This document shows positions 42,545 through 50,360 of a stretch of DNA of 64,000 bases, piece after piece. The DNA comes from Limnohabitans sp. DM1 (lineage in GTDB: Bacteria > Pseudomonadota > Gammaproteobacteria > Burkholderiales > Burkholderiaceae_C). Each line of letters begins with the position of its first letter. Positions within the stretch are counted from its first letter, which is position 1. The position numbers and the translations under genes are program-made. The notes beneath the pieces are model-generated. The model was not told where the DNA came from and ran no database searches. It was given only the letters and a program-made list of their open reading frames with translations. The DNA lies in contig NZ_CXOO01000055.1 of assembly GCF_001269385.1 (NCBI RefSeq), positions 1,304 to 65,303 of the forward strand, in the 5' to 3' direction.

Positions 42545-43054
42545 TCAGGCCAAGTCGCGCAAGTACCGTGCGCGCACCCAAGCATCCAGCGACAGTCTCC
42601 CCGGCCCCATGAACACCAGCGGCAGCAACATGCTCATGTAGATCACGGGCAGCTTGAAGTTGCCAAAGCCGTCATTGGTCAGGGCATAGCCCTGGAGCAG
42701 TTCACCCAGGCTGGACCATGACTCGGGCCAATGCACGCTGAGCATGGCGACAACGGTGAGCACGATCAAGGAGGCAGAAAAAAAGCGTGTGCCCAGTCCG
42801 ATGACCAAGGCGATGGCCCCCACGATTTCAAAACCGGTGGCCAAGGCCCAGTTGAGGTCAGCCGGGATCAGCTTGAAAGGCCAAGGAAACTGGTCCTGGA
42901 TGTCTGCAAACCAGTTGCTGCCATGCAGCTTTTCAAAACCGGCTTCGCCATATTCCCAAGCCAGGATCAGACGCAAACTCAGCAGGCCGATCCACAAGCC
43001 GACATGGTCGAGTGCGTGAATGCCGCGACGGGCGAGTTGAAAGGTGTTGTTCAT
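42545..43054 (-). CDS. hvfX: DoxX-family membrane protein, HvfX/BufD-like
   Basis: The 169-residue protein has four transmembrane helices and typical DoxX text (LILAWEYGEAGFEKLHG, ALVIGLGTRFFSASLIVLTVVAM). DoxX proteins of this group sit at the end of bufferin/Hvf operons as HvfX or BufD and are thought to help copper or redox steps at the membrane. The ATG overlaps the hvfC stop (ATGA). The longer frame to 43450 is antisense-phase sequence within hvfC. Confidence 0.85.
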   Translation of the reverse strand: MNNTFQLARRGIHALDHVGLWIGLLSLRLILAWEYGEAGFEKLHGSNWFADIQDQFPWPFKLIPADLNWALATGFEIVGAIALVIGLGTRFFSASLIVLTVVAMLSVHWPESWSSLGELLQGYALTNDGFGNFKLPVIYMSMLLPLVFMGPGRLSLDAWVRARYLRDLA

Positions 43055-43785
43055 GTGCGTGTGCCCAATAAGACGCCTTGCTCGCGCAGGCTGATGAGGA
43101 GTTGCTGGCCGAAGCCTTGCAAGGCTTGCGGGTCGGGGTGCTTCATGTCGGTGGCCAGTTGCGCAAAGGCTTGTTGGCCGCTCAGGCCTTGGTCCAGCAA
43201 ACCCAGCACATGGGCCGTGACGGCGTTGATCTCGGTAAATTGCACATCGAGCTGCGCATCGCGAAACACCACCAAAAATGTGGGCTCCGCCTGGCGCGAC
43301 TGCCAGTCGGGGCCGATGCGGTGCACGGGCCAGGGGCTGACCACATCCACCCGTGCGGGGTTGAGGCACACGCTTGACAGCATCATGTCGCCCTGCGGGT
43401 CGTGCGCGGGAGGCGCGACGTCCATCACATCCACCGCCAGTTCGGCCCATTCGTAACGCGCCAGATCGGGCAGCCAGACAGGCAAGGGCTGGGCGATGTG
43501 GTGCTCACTCAGGTAGCGCACAAACTCGCGCGGGATCTCGCGAAACCAAGGCGTGTGCGAAGGCCAGTCGCGGTAAAAGGTGCGGCACAGCCTGCGCCAA
43601 CGGGCCTCGCCCAGCAGTTGGCGGCTGACCGGAAAGCAGCTGTCCAGAAAACCGCAAACGTTGTTGAACAACAAATCGTTGTACACGCCCATGCGCCGCT
43701 TGGGCACGCCCGGTGGGCGGCGTGTGTGGTGCGGGTCGCGCAGGTGCGCGGCCATCTGGTGCTGGAATTTTTGGAAGGCCAGCAT
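43051..43785 (-). CDS. hvfC: RiPP maturation partner HvfC/BufC (DUF2063)
   Basis: The 244-residue protein begins MLAFQKFQHQMAAHLRDP, the classic DUF2063 N-terminus, followed by YNDLLFNNVCGFLDSCFPVSRQLLG and LPDLARYEWAELAVD. In Hvf/bufferin systems this protein partners with the MNIO enzyme and helps present the precursor peptide. The start shares bases with the hvfB stop (TGATG), so translation of the two is coupled. Confidence 0.9.
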   Translation of the reverse strand: MLAFQKFQHQMAAHLRDPHHTRRPPGVPKRRMGVYNDLLFNNVCGFLDSCFPVSRQLLGEARWRRLCRTFYRDWPSHTPWFREIPREFVRYLSEHHIAQPLPVWLPDLARYEWAELAVDVMDVAPPAHDPQGDMMLSSVCLNPARVDVVSPWPVHRIGPDWQSRQAEPTFLVVFRDAQLDVQFTEINAVTAHVLGLLDQGLSGQQAFAQLATDMKHPDPQALQGFGQQLLISLREQGVLLGTRT

Positions 43786-44672
43786 CACGCCACCTGCCTG
43801 TTGACGGATTGGGTTTGCGCACCCCATTGCCCAACAGCTTGCGCGCCGAAGGCCTGGTGCTGCAAGTGCGCGATGTGCGCCACCTCTTGGGCGAGGATCG
43901 GCAAATCGGGGATGTTGAAGTCGCGCTCCAGGCAAGTGGGTACCGGATGGCCTATGCGCTGGTAAGCGGCTTGCAGCAATTGCCAGACCGGGTCGATCAC
44001 CTCGCTGCCATGGGTGTCAATGAGCAAGCCGTCTTCTTCGACATAGTGCCCCGCCACATGCACGTAGCAGGTGCGCTCCAGCGGCAGCTGCGCCAGATAG
44101 GCGTGTGGGTCAAAGCCGAAGTTGCGGCTGTTGACATAGATGTTGTTCACATCCAGGTGCAGCAGGCAATCGGCCCGCTCGACCACGGCCCGCACAAATT
44201 CGGGCTCGCTCATTTCAGCACCCGGGGGCGCGATGTATGTGGATGCGTTTTCCACGCCGATTTGCATGCCCAGAATGTCTTGTGCGCGGGCGATGCGCTC
44301 GGCGGTGTAGCGCACAGCCTCTTCGGTTTGGGGAATGGGCAGCAGGTCGTAGAGGTGGCTGTCATCAGCGCACCAGGACAGGTGTTCGGTGAACAGGCGC
44401 ATGCCATGTTCACGCATGAAATCGCGTGTGCGGCGCAGCAGGATTTCATCCAGAGGGCCGGGTCCGCCCAAGGACAATGACAAGCCGTGGCACACAAAGG
44501 GGTAACGCTCGGTGAAGGCGCGCAGGGTGTGGGCCGAGCGCCCGCCCATGCCAGCCCAGTTTTCGGGGGCGATTTCAAAAAATTGCAGTGCTGATGGCAC
44601 GCTTTGCTGTAATGCCGGGATCAGCTCACGCCGAAAACCCAAACCGGCTGAAATGGGATGCTTGTCGATCAT
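43785..44672 (-). CDS. hvfB: MNIO-family RiPP maturase HvfB/BufB (DUF692)
   Basis: The 295-residue TIM-barrel enzyme belongs to the multinuclear non-heme iron oxidative (MNIO, DUF692) family. Metal-ligand regions are visible in CHGLSLSLGG, FTEHLSWC, GVENASTY, LLHLDVNNIYVNS, VHVAGHY and IDTHGSEV. Family members oxidise Cys residues in precursor peptides to oxazolone/thioamide or thiooxazole groups that bind copper. The ATG at 44672 (MIDKHPISAGLGFR) is the family start. A 129-bp gap with a stem-loop separates it from hvfA. Confidence 0.92.
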   Translation of the reverse strand: MIDKHPISAGLGFRRELIPALQQSVPSALQFFEIAPENWAGMGGRSAHTLRAFTERYPFVCHGLSLSLGGPGPLDEILLRRTRDFMREHGMRLFTEHLSWCADDSHLYDLLPIPQTEEAVRYTAERIARAQDILGMQIGVENASTYIAPPGAEMSEPEFVRAVVERADCLLHLDVNNIYVNSRNFGFDPHAYLAQLPLERTCYVHVAGHYVEEDGLLIDTHGSEVIDPVWQLLQAAYQRIGHPVPTCLERDFNIPDLPILAQEVAHIAHLQHQAFGAQAVGQWGAQTQSVNRQVA

Positions 44673-44712
44673 GGCCTTTGCCTTGGTTTTGTGGAGTGCC
44701 AGGTGGGTGAAC

Positions 44713-44776
44713 GTCATGCGCTTGATGCGGGCGTACTGTTCAGGCGCCCTTTTCTTGCGTGCTGTGAGCGCATGAC
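44713..44776. terminator. Intercistronic stem-loop between hvfA and hvfB
   Basis: A perfect 9-bp inverted repeat (GTCATGCGC at 44713, GCGCATGAC at 44768) encloses an inner GGGCG/CGCCC hairpin. No T-run follows on the transcribed strand, so it is more likely a processing or stabilising stem, or a partial attenuator, than a full terminator. It would allow more HvfA peptide than enzyme. Confidence 0.45.
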
Positions 44777-44801
44777 ATTCACACACCGGTTCAGCCCGGC
44801 A

Positions 44802-45113
44802 TCAAGACTTCTTGGCGCCGCAAGAGGCGTCTTTTTTCTTGTCGCCACCACAGCTGCCTTCTTTGGCTTTTTTGTCGGCACCGCATTTGGCTTCGCCGCA
44901 CTTGCCGTCTTTGGCTTTGGTGGCTTTTTTGTCAGCGCCGCATTTGGCTTCGCCACACTTGCCGTCTTTGGCCTTGGTGTCGGCCTGGGCGACTTGGTAG
45001 CCCGCATCGAGCTGCTTGGCGGCAAAGGGGTTGCCAGCGGCCTGTGCGGGCAAGGTGGCCACGGCGGCAAATGCAGAACCCAAAGCGATGGTCAAAAGTT
45101 GTTGCTTGTTCAT
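44802..45113 (-). CDS. hvfA: HvfA-type Cys-rich RiPP metallophore precursor (bufferin)
   Basis: The 103-residue precursor has a signal peptide (~1-25, ALGSAFAAVATLPAQA) and a Lys/Cys-rich mature part. The core has six cysteines: two repeats of DGKCGEAKCGADKKA, then EGSCGG and DASCGA. These match the EGKCG-type motifs of HvfA-family peptides, whose cysteines are modified by HvfB/HvfC to bind copper. AGGAG lies six bases before the ATG. Transcription probably starts near 45190 from a GTAAC/CGAA promoter. Confidence 0.9.
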   Translation of the reverse strand: MNKQQLLTIALGSAFAAVATLPAQAAGNPFAAKQLDAGYQVAQADTKAKDGKCGEAKCGADKKATKAKDGKCGEAKCGADKKAKEGSCGGDKKKDASCGAKKS

Positions 45114-45197
45114 GAAAATCTCCTGTGAAGTCAGTCGGTTGAATGAACCGCCGGGCTCAGCGCCGGTTGGCACTCATGCACGGTGGTCATGGTGTAA

Positions 45198-45223
45198 TTC
45201 GTCTCGCCCTCAACAAAAGTTAC
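45198..45223 (-). promoter_or_regulatory. Predicted ECF promoter for hvfA
   Basis: On the minus strand GTAAC (45223-45219) and CGAA (45201-45198) are separated by 17 bases. The same elements and spacing occur in front of the sigma gene. GTAAC with CG-containing -10 elements is typical of ECF sigma promoters of the SigF group. The hvfA ATG would lie ~75 nt downstream of the start site. Confidence 0.7.
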
Positions 45224-45256
45224 ATAATTTTTTGATTAATTTTTTTGCCACGCGGT

Positions 45257-45282
45257 GTAACTTTTTCTGCGCCGCACACGAA
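45257..45282 (+). promoter_or_regulatory. Predicted autoregulatory ECF promoter of the sigma gene
   Basis: GTAAC (45257-45261), 17 bases, CGAA (45279-45282). Four bases after GTAAC (TTTT) are also shared with the hvfA promoter. The -10 element ends 8 bp before the ATG, so the transcript would be nearly leaderless. Confidence 0.7.
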
Positions 45283-45290
45283 ATCTCTGT

Positions 45291-45851
45291 ATGAGCGAAA
45301 GACTCCACACCATCGAAGCTGAACTGCACCCCTTGTGGATGCAGTCTTTGCAAGGTGACAGCGCCTGCTATGCGCGTGCTTTGACTTTGCTCAGTCATTA
45401 CCTGCGCAGCTTTTTGAAAAAACGCCTGCAATCCCAACTCAGTGATGTCGAGGACCTTGTGCAAGAAACCTTGATGGCCATTCATCAAAAGCGCCACACC
45501 TACCAAAGCGATCAAGCGCTCACGGCCTGGGTGTTTGCGATAGCGCGCTACAAGTGGGTGGACCATCTGCGCGCACACGGGCGCCGAGAAAGCCTGCACG
45601 ACGACATCGACGATTGGGCCGACATTTTGTCGGTGGACAGCGATGAAGAGGCCAGCGATGCGCAGCGCGATTTGACGCAGATGTTGGCCGACTTGCCTGC
45701 CAAGCAGCGCGAGGCGATTGAGCACACGCGGCTGCAAGGCCTGTCCATCAGCGAAACCGCACGACTGACCGGACAAAGCGAGGCGTCCGTCAAAGTCAAT
45801 ATCCACCGGGGCCTGAAATCACTGATGGCCATTTGGGGAGTCCAAAAATGA
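45291..45851 (+). CDS. sigF: ECF sigma factor, SigF-like
   Basis: The 186-residue sigma factor has region 2 (SDVEDLVQETLMAIHQKRHTY and ALTAWVFAIARYKWVDHLR) and region 4 (DLPAKQREAIEHTRLQGLSISETARLTGQSEASVKVNIHRGLKSL, in two helix-turn-helix halves). The next gene, overlapping by 4 bp, encodes an NrsF-type membrane anti-sigma factor, a pairing known from the Caulobacter SigF copper/redox response that drives bufferin genes. It probably activates hvfA and itself. No Shine-Dalgarno is visible before the ATG. Confidence 0.9.
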   Translation: MSERLHTIEAELHPLWMQSLQGDSACYARALTLLSHYLRSFLKKRLQSQLSDVEDLVQETLMAIHQKRHTYQSDQALTAWVFAIARYKWVDHLRAHGRRESLHDDIDDWADILSVDSDEEASDAQRDLTQMLADLPAKQREAIEHTRLQGLSISETARLTGQSEASVKVNIHRGLKSLMAIWGVQK

Positions 45852-46486
45852 AAACACAAGACCTGATCGGCCTGCTGGCCCAAGACCCGATGCCTGCTGG
45901 CCCCCCGGTACACCAGCAATTGGCCAAATCTTTGATCGGGGCGGCGATGGTGTGCACGGCCTTGGTGCTGGTGGGTTTCGGCATCAACCCGGACATGGGG
46001 GCCATGGCCGTCAGTCCGGCTTTTTTGACGAAAATGCTGTGGCTAGCCGCTGTGGCGGTGTTCAGTGGCTACGGCCTGCTGCGTTTGGCGCGTCCGGGCG
46101 TGAGCGCTGGCACCACTTTTTGGGGCTTGGCCCTGGCGCTGTTGGCCATGATGGGTCTGGGTCTGATCCAGTCGATGCAAGCCAGCTCCGAACATCGCCT
46201 GGCCCTTTGGATGGGCAGCTCCTGGCAAGTGTGTTCAGTGAGTATTTTGGGTTTGTCACTGCCGGTGTTGGGTGGGCTGCTGTGGGCGCTGCGCCAATTG
46301 GCACCCACGCGCCCTGCGTTAGCAGGTGCCGCAGCCGGCGCCATGGCGGGAAGTGTGGCCGCAGCTTGTTATTCGCTGCATTGCACCGAAACGAGCTTTG
46401 CTTTTTTCAGCGCTTGGTATGGCGGCGGCATGCTGCTGGTCAGCGCCCTGGGGTCATTGCTGGGAGCGCGTTTGCTGCGCTGGTGA
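45848..46486 (+). CDS. nrsF: NrsF-type anti-sigma factor (DUF1109)
   Basis: The 212-residue protein has a short cytoplasmic N-terminus that would hold the sigma factor, and six transmembrane helices from ~33 onward. The conserved DUF1109 end HCTETSFAFFSAWYGGGMLL contains the Cys-His pair thought to sense metal or oxidation. The ATG overlaps the sigma stop. Loss of binding on stress would release SigF to transcribe hvfA and its own operon. It converges with the next gene, 2 bp away. Confidence 0.88.
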   Translation: MKTQDLIGLLAQDPMPAGPPVHQQLAKSLIGAAMVCTALVLVGFGINPDMGAMAVSPAFLTKMLWLAAVAVFSGYGLLRLARPGVSAGTTFWGLALALLAMMGLGLIQSMQASSEHRLALWMGSSWQVCSVSILGLSLPVLGGLLWALRQLAPTRPALAGAAAGAMAGSVAAACYSLHCTETSFAFFSAWYGGGMLLVSALGSLLGARLLRW

Positions 46487-46488
46487 AC

Positions 46489-47559
46489 TCAGACTTCGCG
46501 GGCCAGGGGCAAATTGAGCAACAGGTTTTGCGGCTTGAGCTTGAGCAGGCCTTGCTCGTTCATGGCCAGGCCCAGATACACCGGCTTGCCCTGCACATCG
46601 GCACGCATGTCTTGCGGGTTGTCAAAGCGCAACTTGAACAAGCTGATGAGTTGCTGCTGGCGCTTGGCGTCCAACTCAATGCCCTGATACAAGTCATTGA
46701 GCAAGGCGGTGGCGGTCACGTCCAGCCCCACATGCCAGCGCCAGGCCGGGTCGTCCACCTGTTGCACCGGCTCGATGCTGACGGAAACGCCTAAAAAGTG
46801 CTGCACCCAGCGGGCCAGCACCACCGACAAGGCCTTGAGCCCTGAGCGGGCGTTGACCATGCTCAGGATCAAGCCGTGCGGCAATTCGTTCTTCAGCTCG
46901 TGCGTCATGTCGAGCAAAAAGGCGTAGCGCCCCAGGCCTTCGCGCTGCGCCAGGTAGCGCTCGGCGTTGTCGGGGTGCAGCACTTTCACATCCACTGCCT
47001 TCAGGGTGGCACCGCCCTCCATCAAGAGGCGCCCCATCTCGCCCAAGCCACCAGTGGCTTTCAGGCTGTCGAGCGTGTCGCCGTCGCCCGACAGCACGCG
47101 GCCGCCTTCGATGGTGATGCGCTGGCGGCGAAACAGCAACTCGGCCGCACGCCAGACCCAGGCGTCCTCCACATCGGCCAGCACATTGCAGACGATGGCC
47201 TGCACGACCAGATCAATGAACAGGGGGGGCAACTGGATCTGGCCACTTCGCATCCAGCCGATGTAGGCCGACTCCAGCGAACCGGCGCTTTCGACATCGC
47301 TGCGAAAGCGCAGGAACAGTTCGTAGTTCTCACGCGCATCGTCGTCCTTGAAGGCCTGGAGTTGCGTGGGCGCGACCAGCATCAAGGGGTTGTCCAGCAG
47401 CGCCTGATGCAGCCGAATTTCTTCCTTGCACGATTCGGGCACCAGCGCCATTTCGGGGCGCTGCAACCACAGGCGCCAGTAGTCGGGCGTAGGACTCATC
47501 CAGCCGCGTGCGTTGCGCGTCAGGTGTTGGTGGCCGCAGGCGGTCCAGAAGTTGTGCAT
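46489..47559 (-). CDS. DUF6352-family protein
   Basis: The 356-residue soluble protein begins MHNFWTACGHQHLTRNARGWMSPTPDYWRLWLQRPEMALV, a recognisable start of the DUF6352 family of beta-proteobacteria. No catalytic motif stands out. Conserved-looking parts include LDMTHELKNELPHGLILSMVNARSGLKALSVVLARWV. Function unknown. Its upstream region is made of three tandem REP units, so its promoter must lie within or between them. Confidence 0.75.
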   Translation of the reverse strand: MHNFWTACGHQHLTRNARGWMSPTPDYWRLWLQRPEMALVPESCKEEIRLHQALLDNPLMLVAPTQLQAFKDDDARENYELFLRFRSDVESAGSLESAYIGWMRSGQIQLPPLFIDLVVQAIVCNVLADVEDAWVWRAAELLFRRQRITIEGGRVLSGDGDTLDSLKATGGLGEMGRLLMEGGATLKAVDVKVLHPDNAERYLAQREGLGRYAFLLDMTHELKNELPHGLILSMVNARSGLKALSVVLARWVQHFLGVSVSIEPVQQVDDPAWRWHVGLDVTATALLNDLYQGIELDAKRQQQLISLFKLRFDNPQDMRADVQGKPVYLGLAMNEQGLLKLKPQNLLLNLPLAREV

Positions 47560-47568
47560 GGTTTGCCT

Positions 47569-48097
47569 TTTGTTGATGGGTCCGGCCCGATGAGGTTTGA
47601 ATTGCTCATGTTTTTGTAGGCCATGTGGCTATTTTTGTCTTTGTAGGCGCCCACCCTGTGGGCGATGGTTTTCAGGGCGTGTTCCACGCCCATCGCCCAC
47701 AGGGGTGGGCTCCTACAAAAAAACCGTCCTTTGAATATTGTTAACGACTTTTGTTGATGGATCCGGCCCGATGAAGTTTGAATGGCCCATTTTTTGTCGG
47801 CCATGCGGCTATTGTTATCTTTGTAGGAGCCCACCCTGTGGGCGATGGTTTTCAGGGCGTGTTCCACGCCCATCGCCCACAGGGGTGGGCGCCTACAAAA
47901 AAAACCGTCCTTTGAATATTGTTAACGACTTTTGTTGATGGATCCGGCCCGATGAAGTTTGAATGGCCCATTTTTTGTCGGCCATGCGGCTATTGTTATC
48001 TTTGTAGGAGCCCACCCTGTGGGCGATGGTTTTCAGGGCGTGTTCCACGCCCATCGCCCACAGGGGTGGGCTCCTACAAAAAAACGTCCTTTGAATG
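47569..48097. repeat. Three tandem ~180-bp REP-containing units
   Basis: Units start near 47569, 47748 and 47929, each with TTTGTTGATGG(A/G)TCCGGCCCGATGA. The core of each unit is a long stem: GTAGGAGCCCACCCTGTGGG against CCCACAGGGGTGGGCTCCTAC (19+ bp), with a loop around TTCAGGGCGTGTTCCACGCC. Units 2 and 3 are nearly identical, and unit 1 has more changes. The head resembles the ynjB-flanking repeats (GGCCCGATGAAGTTTGAATG). The region carries no gene. Confidence 0.9.
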
Positions 48098-48120
48098 GCG
48101 AACAGGCGCTGGCCGAGGAC

Positions 48121-48663
48121 TCAGGCCCACACCACCCGGTTGCTCAGTTCGTTCGGATTGGCCTCACCGGGCTGCAGCGGGAAATGCTGGACCAGCAGTG
48201 CCGAGACTTCTTGCAAGGCCTGCGTGAGACCGCTGTCGAAGTCGCCGATCTGCAAGTGCTCACCCAAATGCTGCACCACCGCTTGCCAGTGCGCATCGGG
48301 CACATGGCGGCTGATGCCCCGGTCGGCCACGATCTCAACGCGGCGCTCGGCCAGCAGCATATAGATGAGCACGCCATTGTTGTACTCGGTGTCCCACACG
48401 CGCAGCTTGCCAAACCAAGACAGTGCGCGCTCACGTATCACCACAGGCAAGGGTGCTTCGCGCCCCGCCCGCCACAGATAGCTGTTGGGCAAGGCCGCTT
48501 CGACGCACAGCACGATTTCGCCGCTGTGCCTCGCCTCGCTGGCGCTCACCCTGGCCTGCAGTTGCTCGGCCATGGCTGGGGGCACCGCCCGTTCGGCGGC
48601 GCGCTCGTCCATCCAGCGGTGTCGCCACCAACGCGCCCAAAAGCTCAAAAGCGATTCACGCAT
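48121..48663 (-). CDS. TPM-domain protein (LemA-associated)
   Basis: The 180-residue protein carries a TPM (YgcG/TLP18.3) domain: SASEARHSGEIVLCVEAAL, LSWFGKLRVWDTEYNNGVLIYMLLAERRVEIVADRGI and HWQAVVQHLGEHLQIGDFDSGL. It has no signal peptide. The ATG at 48663 lies one base after the stop of the larger TPM gene. With that gene and lemA it forms a three-gene envelope-related unit of unknown role. Confidence 0.85.
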   Translation of the reverse strand: MRESLLSFWARWWRHRWMDERAAERAVPPAMAEQLQARVSASEARHSGEIVLCVEAALPNSYLWRAGREAPLPVVIRERALSWFGKLRVWDTEYNNGVLIYMLLAERRVEIVADRGISRHVPDAHWQAVVQHLGEHLQIGDFDSGLTQALQEVSALLVQHFPLQPGEANPNELSNRVVWA

Positions 48664-48664
48664 G

Positions 48665-49660
48665 TCACCAGCTCCCGGAGGCACCACCGCCCCCAAAATC
48701 ACCACCGCCGCCCGACGAAAACCCACCGCCGCTGGAGCCACCCGACCCGCCCCAGCCGCCGTGACCACCGTGGCCGCCACCCCAACCGGAAAAATCACCG
48801 CCACGCCCACGGCTCTGACTGCGCCGCACTGCAGCACTGGGCAGGGCCTGCATGAACAGCGCCGACATCAGGCCCAGCATGGCGGCGATGCCCCCCAGCC
48901 AGAGCAGACCGGTCATGCTCCAAACCACAACACCGACCACGCCCCCGCTGGCCAATGCGCCCAAGCGCTGCCCCAGCACCCGGCGCAGCACGCCCGCCAC
49001 GACCGGCAAAGCCACCAGCAACAACACGACCAGGTTGAGCCAATCCACCCCGGCATCCCCAGCGGTTTGGGCACCTTGAACGCCTGTCTCGGGCAAGGGC
49101 AAAGCCTCGCCCTCGATGCGGGCTTGCAGGTGCGTCAATCCTTCACGCAAGCCACCCGCCACATCCCCCCGGCGAAAGGCTGGTGTGATCACCTGGTCAA
49201 TGATGCGTTGGGCCGCCAAGTCGGGCACCGCGCCTTCCAGCGACTTGGCTGGCGCTATGCGCAAACGGCGGTCGTTCAGGGCCACCACCAGCAGCAAACC
49301 ATCGCCCACCTGGCGGCGACCGATTTTCCAGGCGTCGCCCAGACGTTGCGTGAAGTCGGCGATGTCCTCGGGCGCGGTGCTGGGCAGCACCAGCACCACG
49401 ATCTGGGTGCCGCGTTGCTGTTCAAAGGTCTTGAGTTGCTGCTCCAGAGCCGCCACATCGGCGGCGGCCAAGGTGCCGGTCTGGTCCATGACCCGAGCGG
49501 TCAGGGGTGGCACGGGCACGAGTGCTTGGGCCCATGCGGGCGACAAGCTCAAGATGACCCAAGCCCACACAGCCAACAACAGCCGGGTCAAACCCTTGGG
49601 CAGGGCCTGAGCGTTGACCCCGCCCATCGGCCCAGGTTGGGGCATGTGGGGTTGGGTCAC
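48665..49660 (-). CDS. YgcG-like TPM membrane protein
   Basis: The 331-residue protein has a signal/anchor segment (LLLAVWAWVILSLSPAWAQA), a periplasmic TPM domain (~50-175: VMDQTGTLAAADVAALEQQL, RGTQIVVLVLP, DGLLLVVALNDRRLRIAP), two helices (~210-275) and a Gly/Ser-rich tail ending GGGGASGSW. This is the standard YgcG layout, almost always found beside lemA. The ATG overlaps the lemA stop (ATGA). Confidence 0.9.
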   Translation of the reverse strand: MTQPHMPQPGPMGGVNAQALPKGLTRLLLAVWAWVILSLSPAWAQALVPVPPLTARVMDQTGTLAAADVAALEQQLKTFEQQRGTQIVVLVLPSTAPEDIADFTQRLGDAWKIGRRQVGDGLLLVVALNDRRLRIAPAKSLEGAVPDLAAQRIIDQVITPAFRRGDVAGGLREGLTHLQARIEGEALPLPETGVQGAQTAGDAGVDWLNLVVLLLVALPVVAGVLRRVLGQRLGALASGGVVGVVVWSMTGLLWLGGIAAMLGLMSALFMQALPSAAVRRSQSRGRGGDFSGWGGGHGGHGGWGGSGGSSGGGFSSGGGGDFGGGGASGSW

Positions 49661-50262
49661 TTGCCGAAGTCCACCTTGGGCGGCGCGCTGATGGCCGCTT
49701 CGTTGGCCACCGTGAAGTTGGCCTTGGGCGCGTAGCCGAACACCTTGGCCGTCAAGTTGGTGGGAAAACTGCGAGCTAAGACGTTGTAGTCTTTCACCGC
49801 AGCGATGTAGCGGTTGCGCGCCACGGTGATGCGGTTTTCGGTGCCTTCGAGCTGCACACGCAAATCCGCAAAACCCTGGTTGGCCTTGAGGTTGGGATAC
49901 TGCTCAGACACCACCATCAAGCGCGACAAGGCGCTGGAAAGTTGCCCCTGCATGGCCTGAAACTGCTGCATCGCCTGCGGATTGGTGAGCACCTCGGGGG
50001 TGATCTGGAAACTCGTGGCCTTGGCCCGCGCTTCGATCACCTGGGTCAATGTTTCCTGCTCAAAATTGGCCTCGCCCTTGACGGTGGCCACGATGTTGGG
50101 CACCAGATCGGCTCGGCGCTGGTACTGGTTGAGCACTTCGGACCAGGCAGAAGTGGTCTGCTCATCCAGGCGCTGGAAATCGTTGTAACCGCAGCCGGTC
50201 AGGCTGAGGGCCAAGGCCAGTGATGCGAGCCAGGCGCTGGCTCGGGTGGCAAATCGGTTCAT
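49657..50262 (-). CDS. lemA: LemA family lipoprotein
   Basis: The 201-residue protein starts at the ATG at 50262. It has a lipobox LSLTGCGY (Cys ~25) and the LemA helical core: SAWSEVLNQYQRRADLVPNIVATVKG, EQETLTQVIEARAKA, LMVVSEQYPNLKANQGFADLRVQLEGTENRITVARN and DYNVLARSFPTNLTAKVFGY. LemA proteins are envelope-anchored, of uncertain function, and usually paired with TPM proteins as here. Confidence 0.93.
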   Translation of the reverse strand: MNRFATRASAWLASLALALSLTGCGYNDFQRLDEQTTSAWSEVLNQYQRRADLVPNIVATVKGEANFEQETLTQVIEARAKATSFQITPEVLTNPQAMQQFQAMQGQLSSALSRLMVVSEQYPNLKANQGFADLRVQLEGTENRITVARNRYIAAVKDYNVLARSFPTNLTAKVFGYAPKANFTVANEAAISAPPKVDFGK

Positions 50263-50360
50263 GTGGCATCTCTCCAAGTGTGACAACAAGGGAAAAGCTT
50301 AACGCATCCACCTTCTGCGGCCTGTGCGGTGCGCACAGGTTTAGGCAGTTTCCAAAGGTT

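Noticed and set aside
42545..43450. 300-codon version of the DoxX gene
   Set aside because: The first ~130 codons are out-of-phase sequence of hvfC; the ATGA overlap at 43054 gives the proper start.
47569..48097. CRISPR-like array
   Set aside because: Units are ~180 bp with internal palindromes and near-identical throughout; there are no short repeats with unique spacers and no cas genes.
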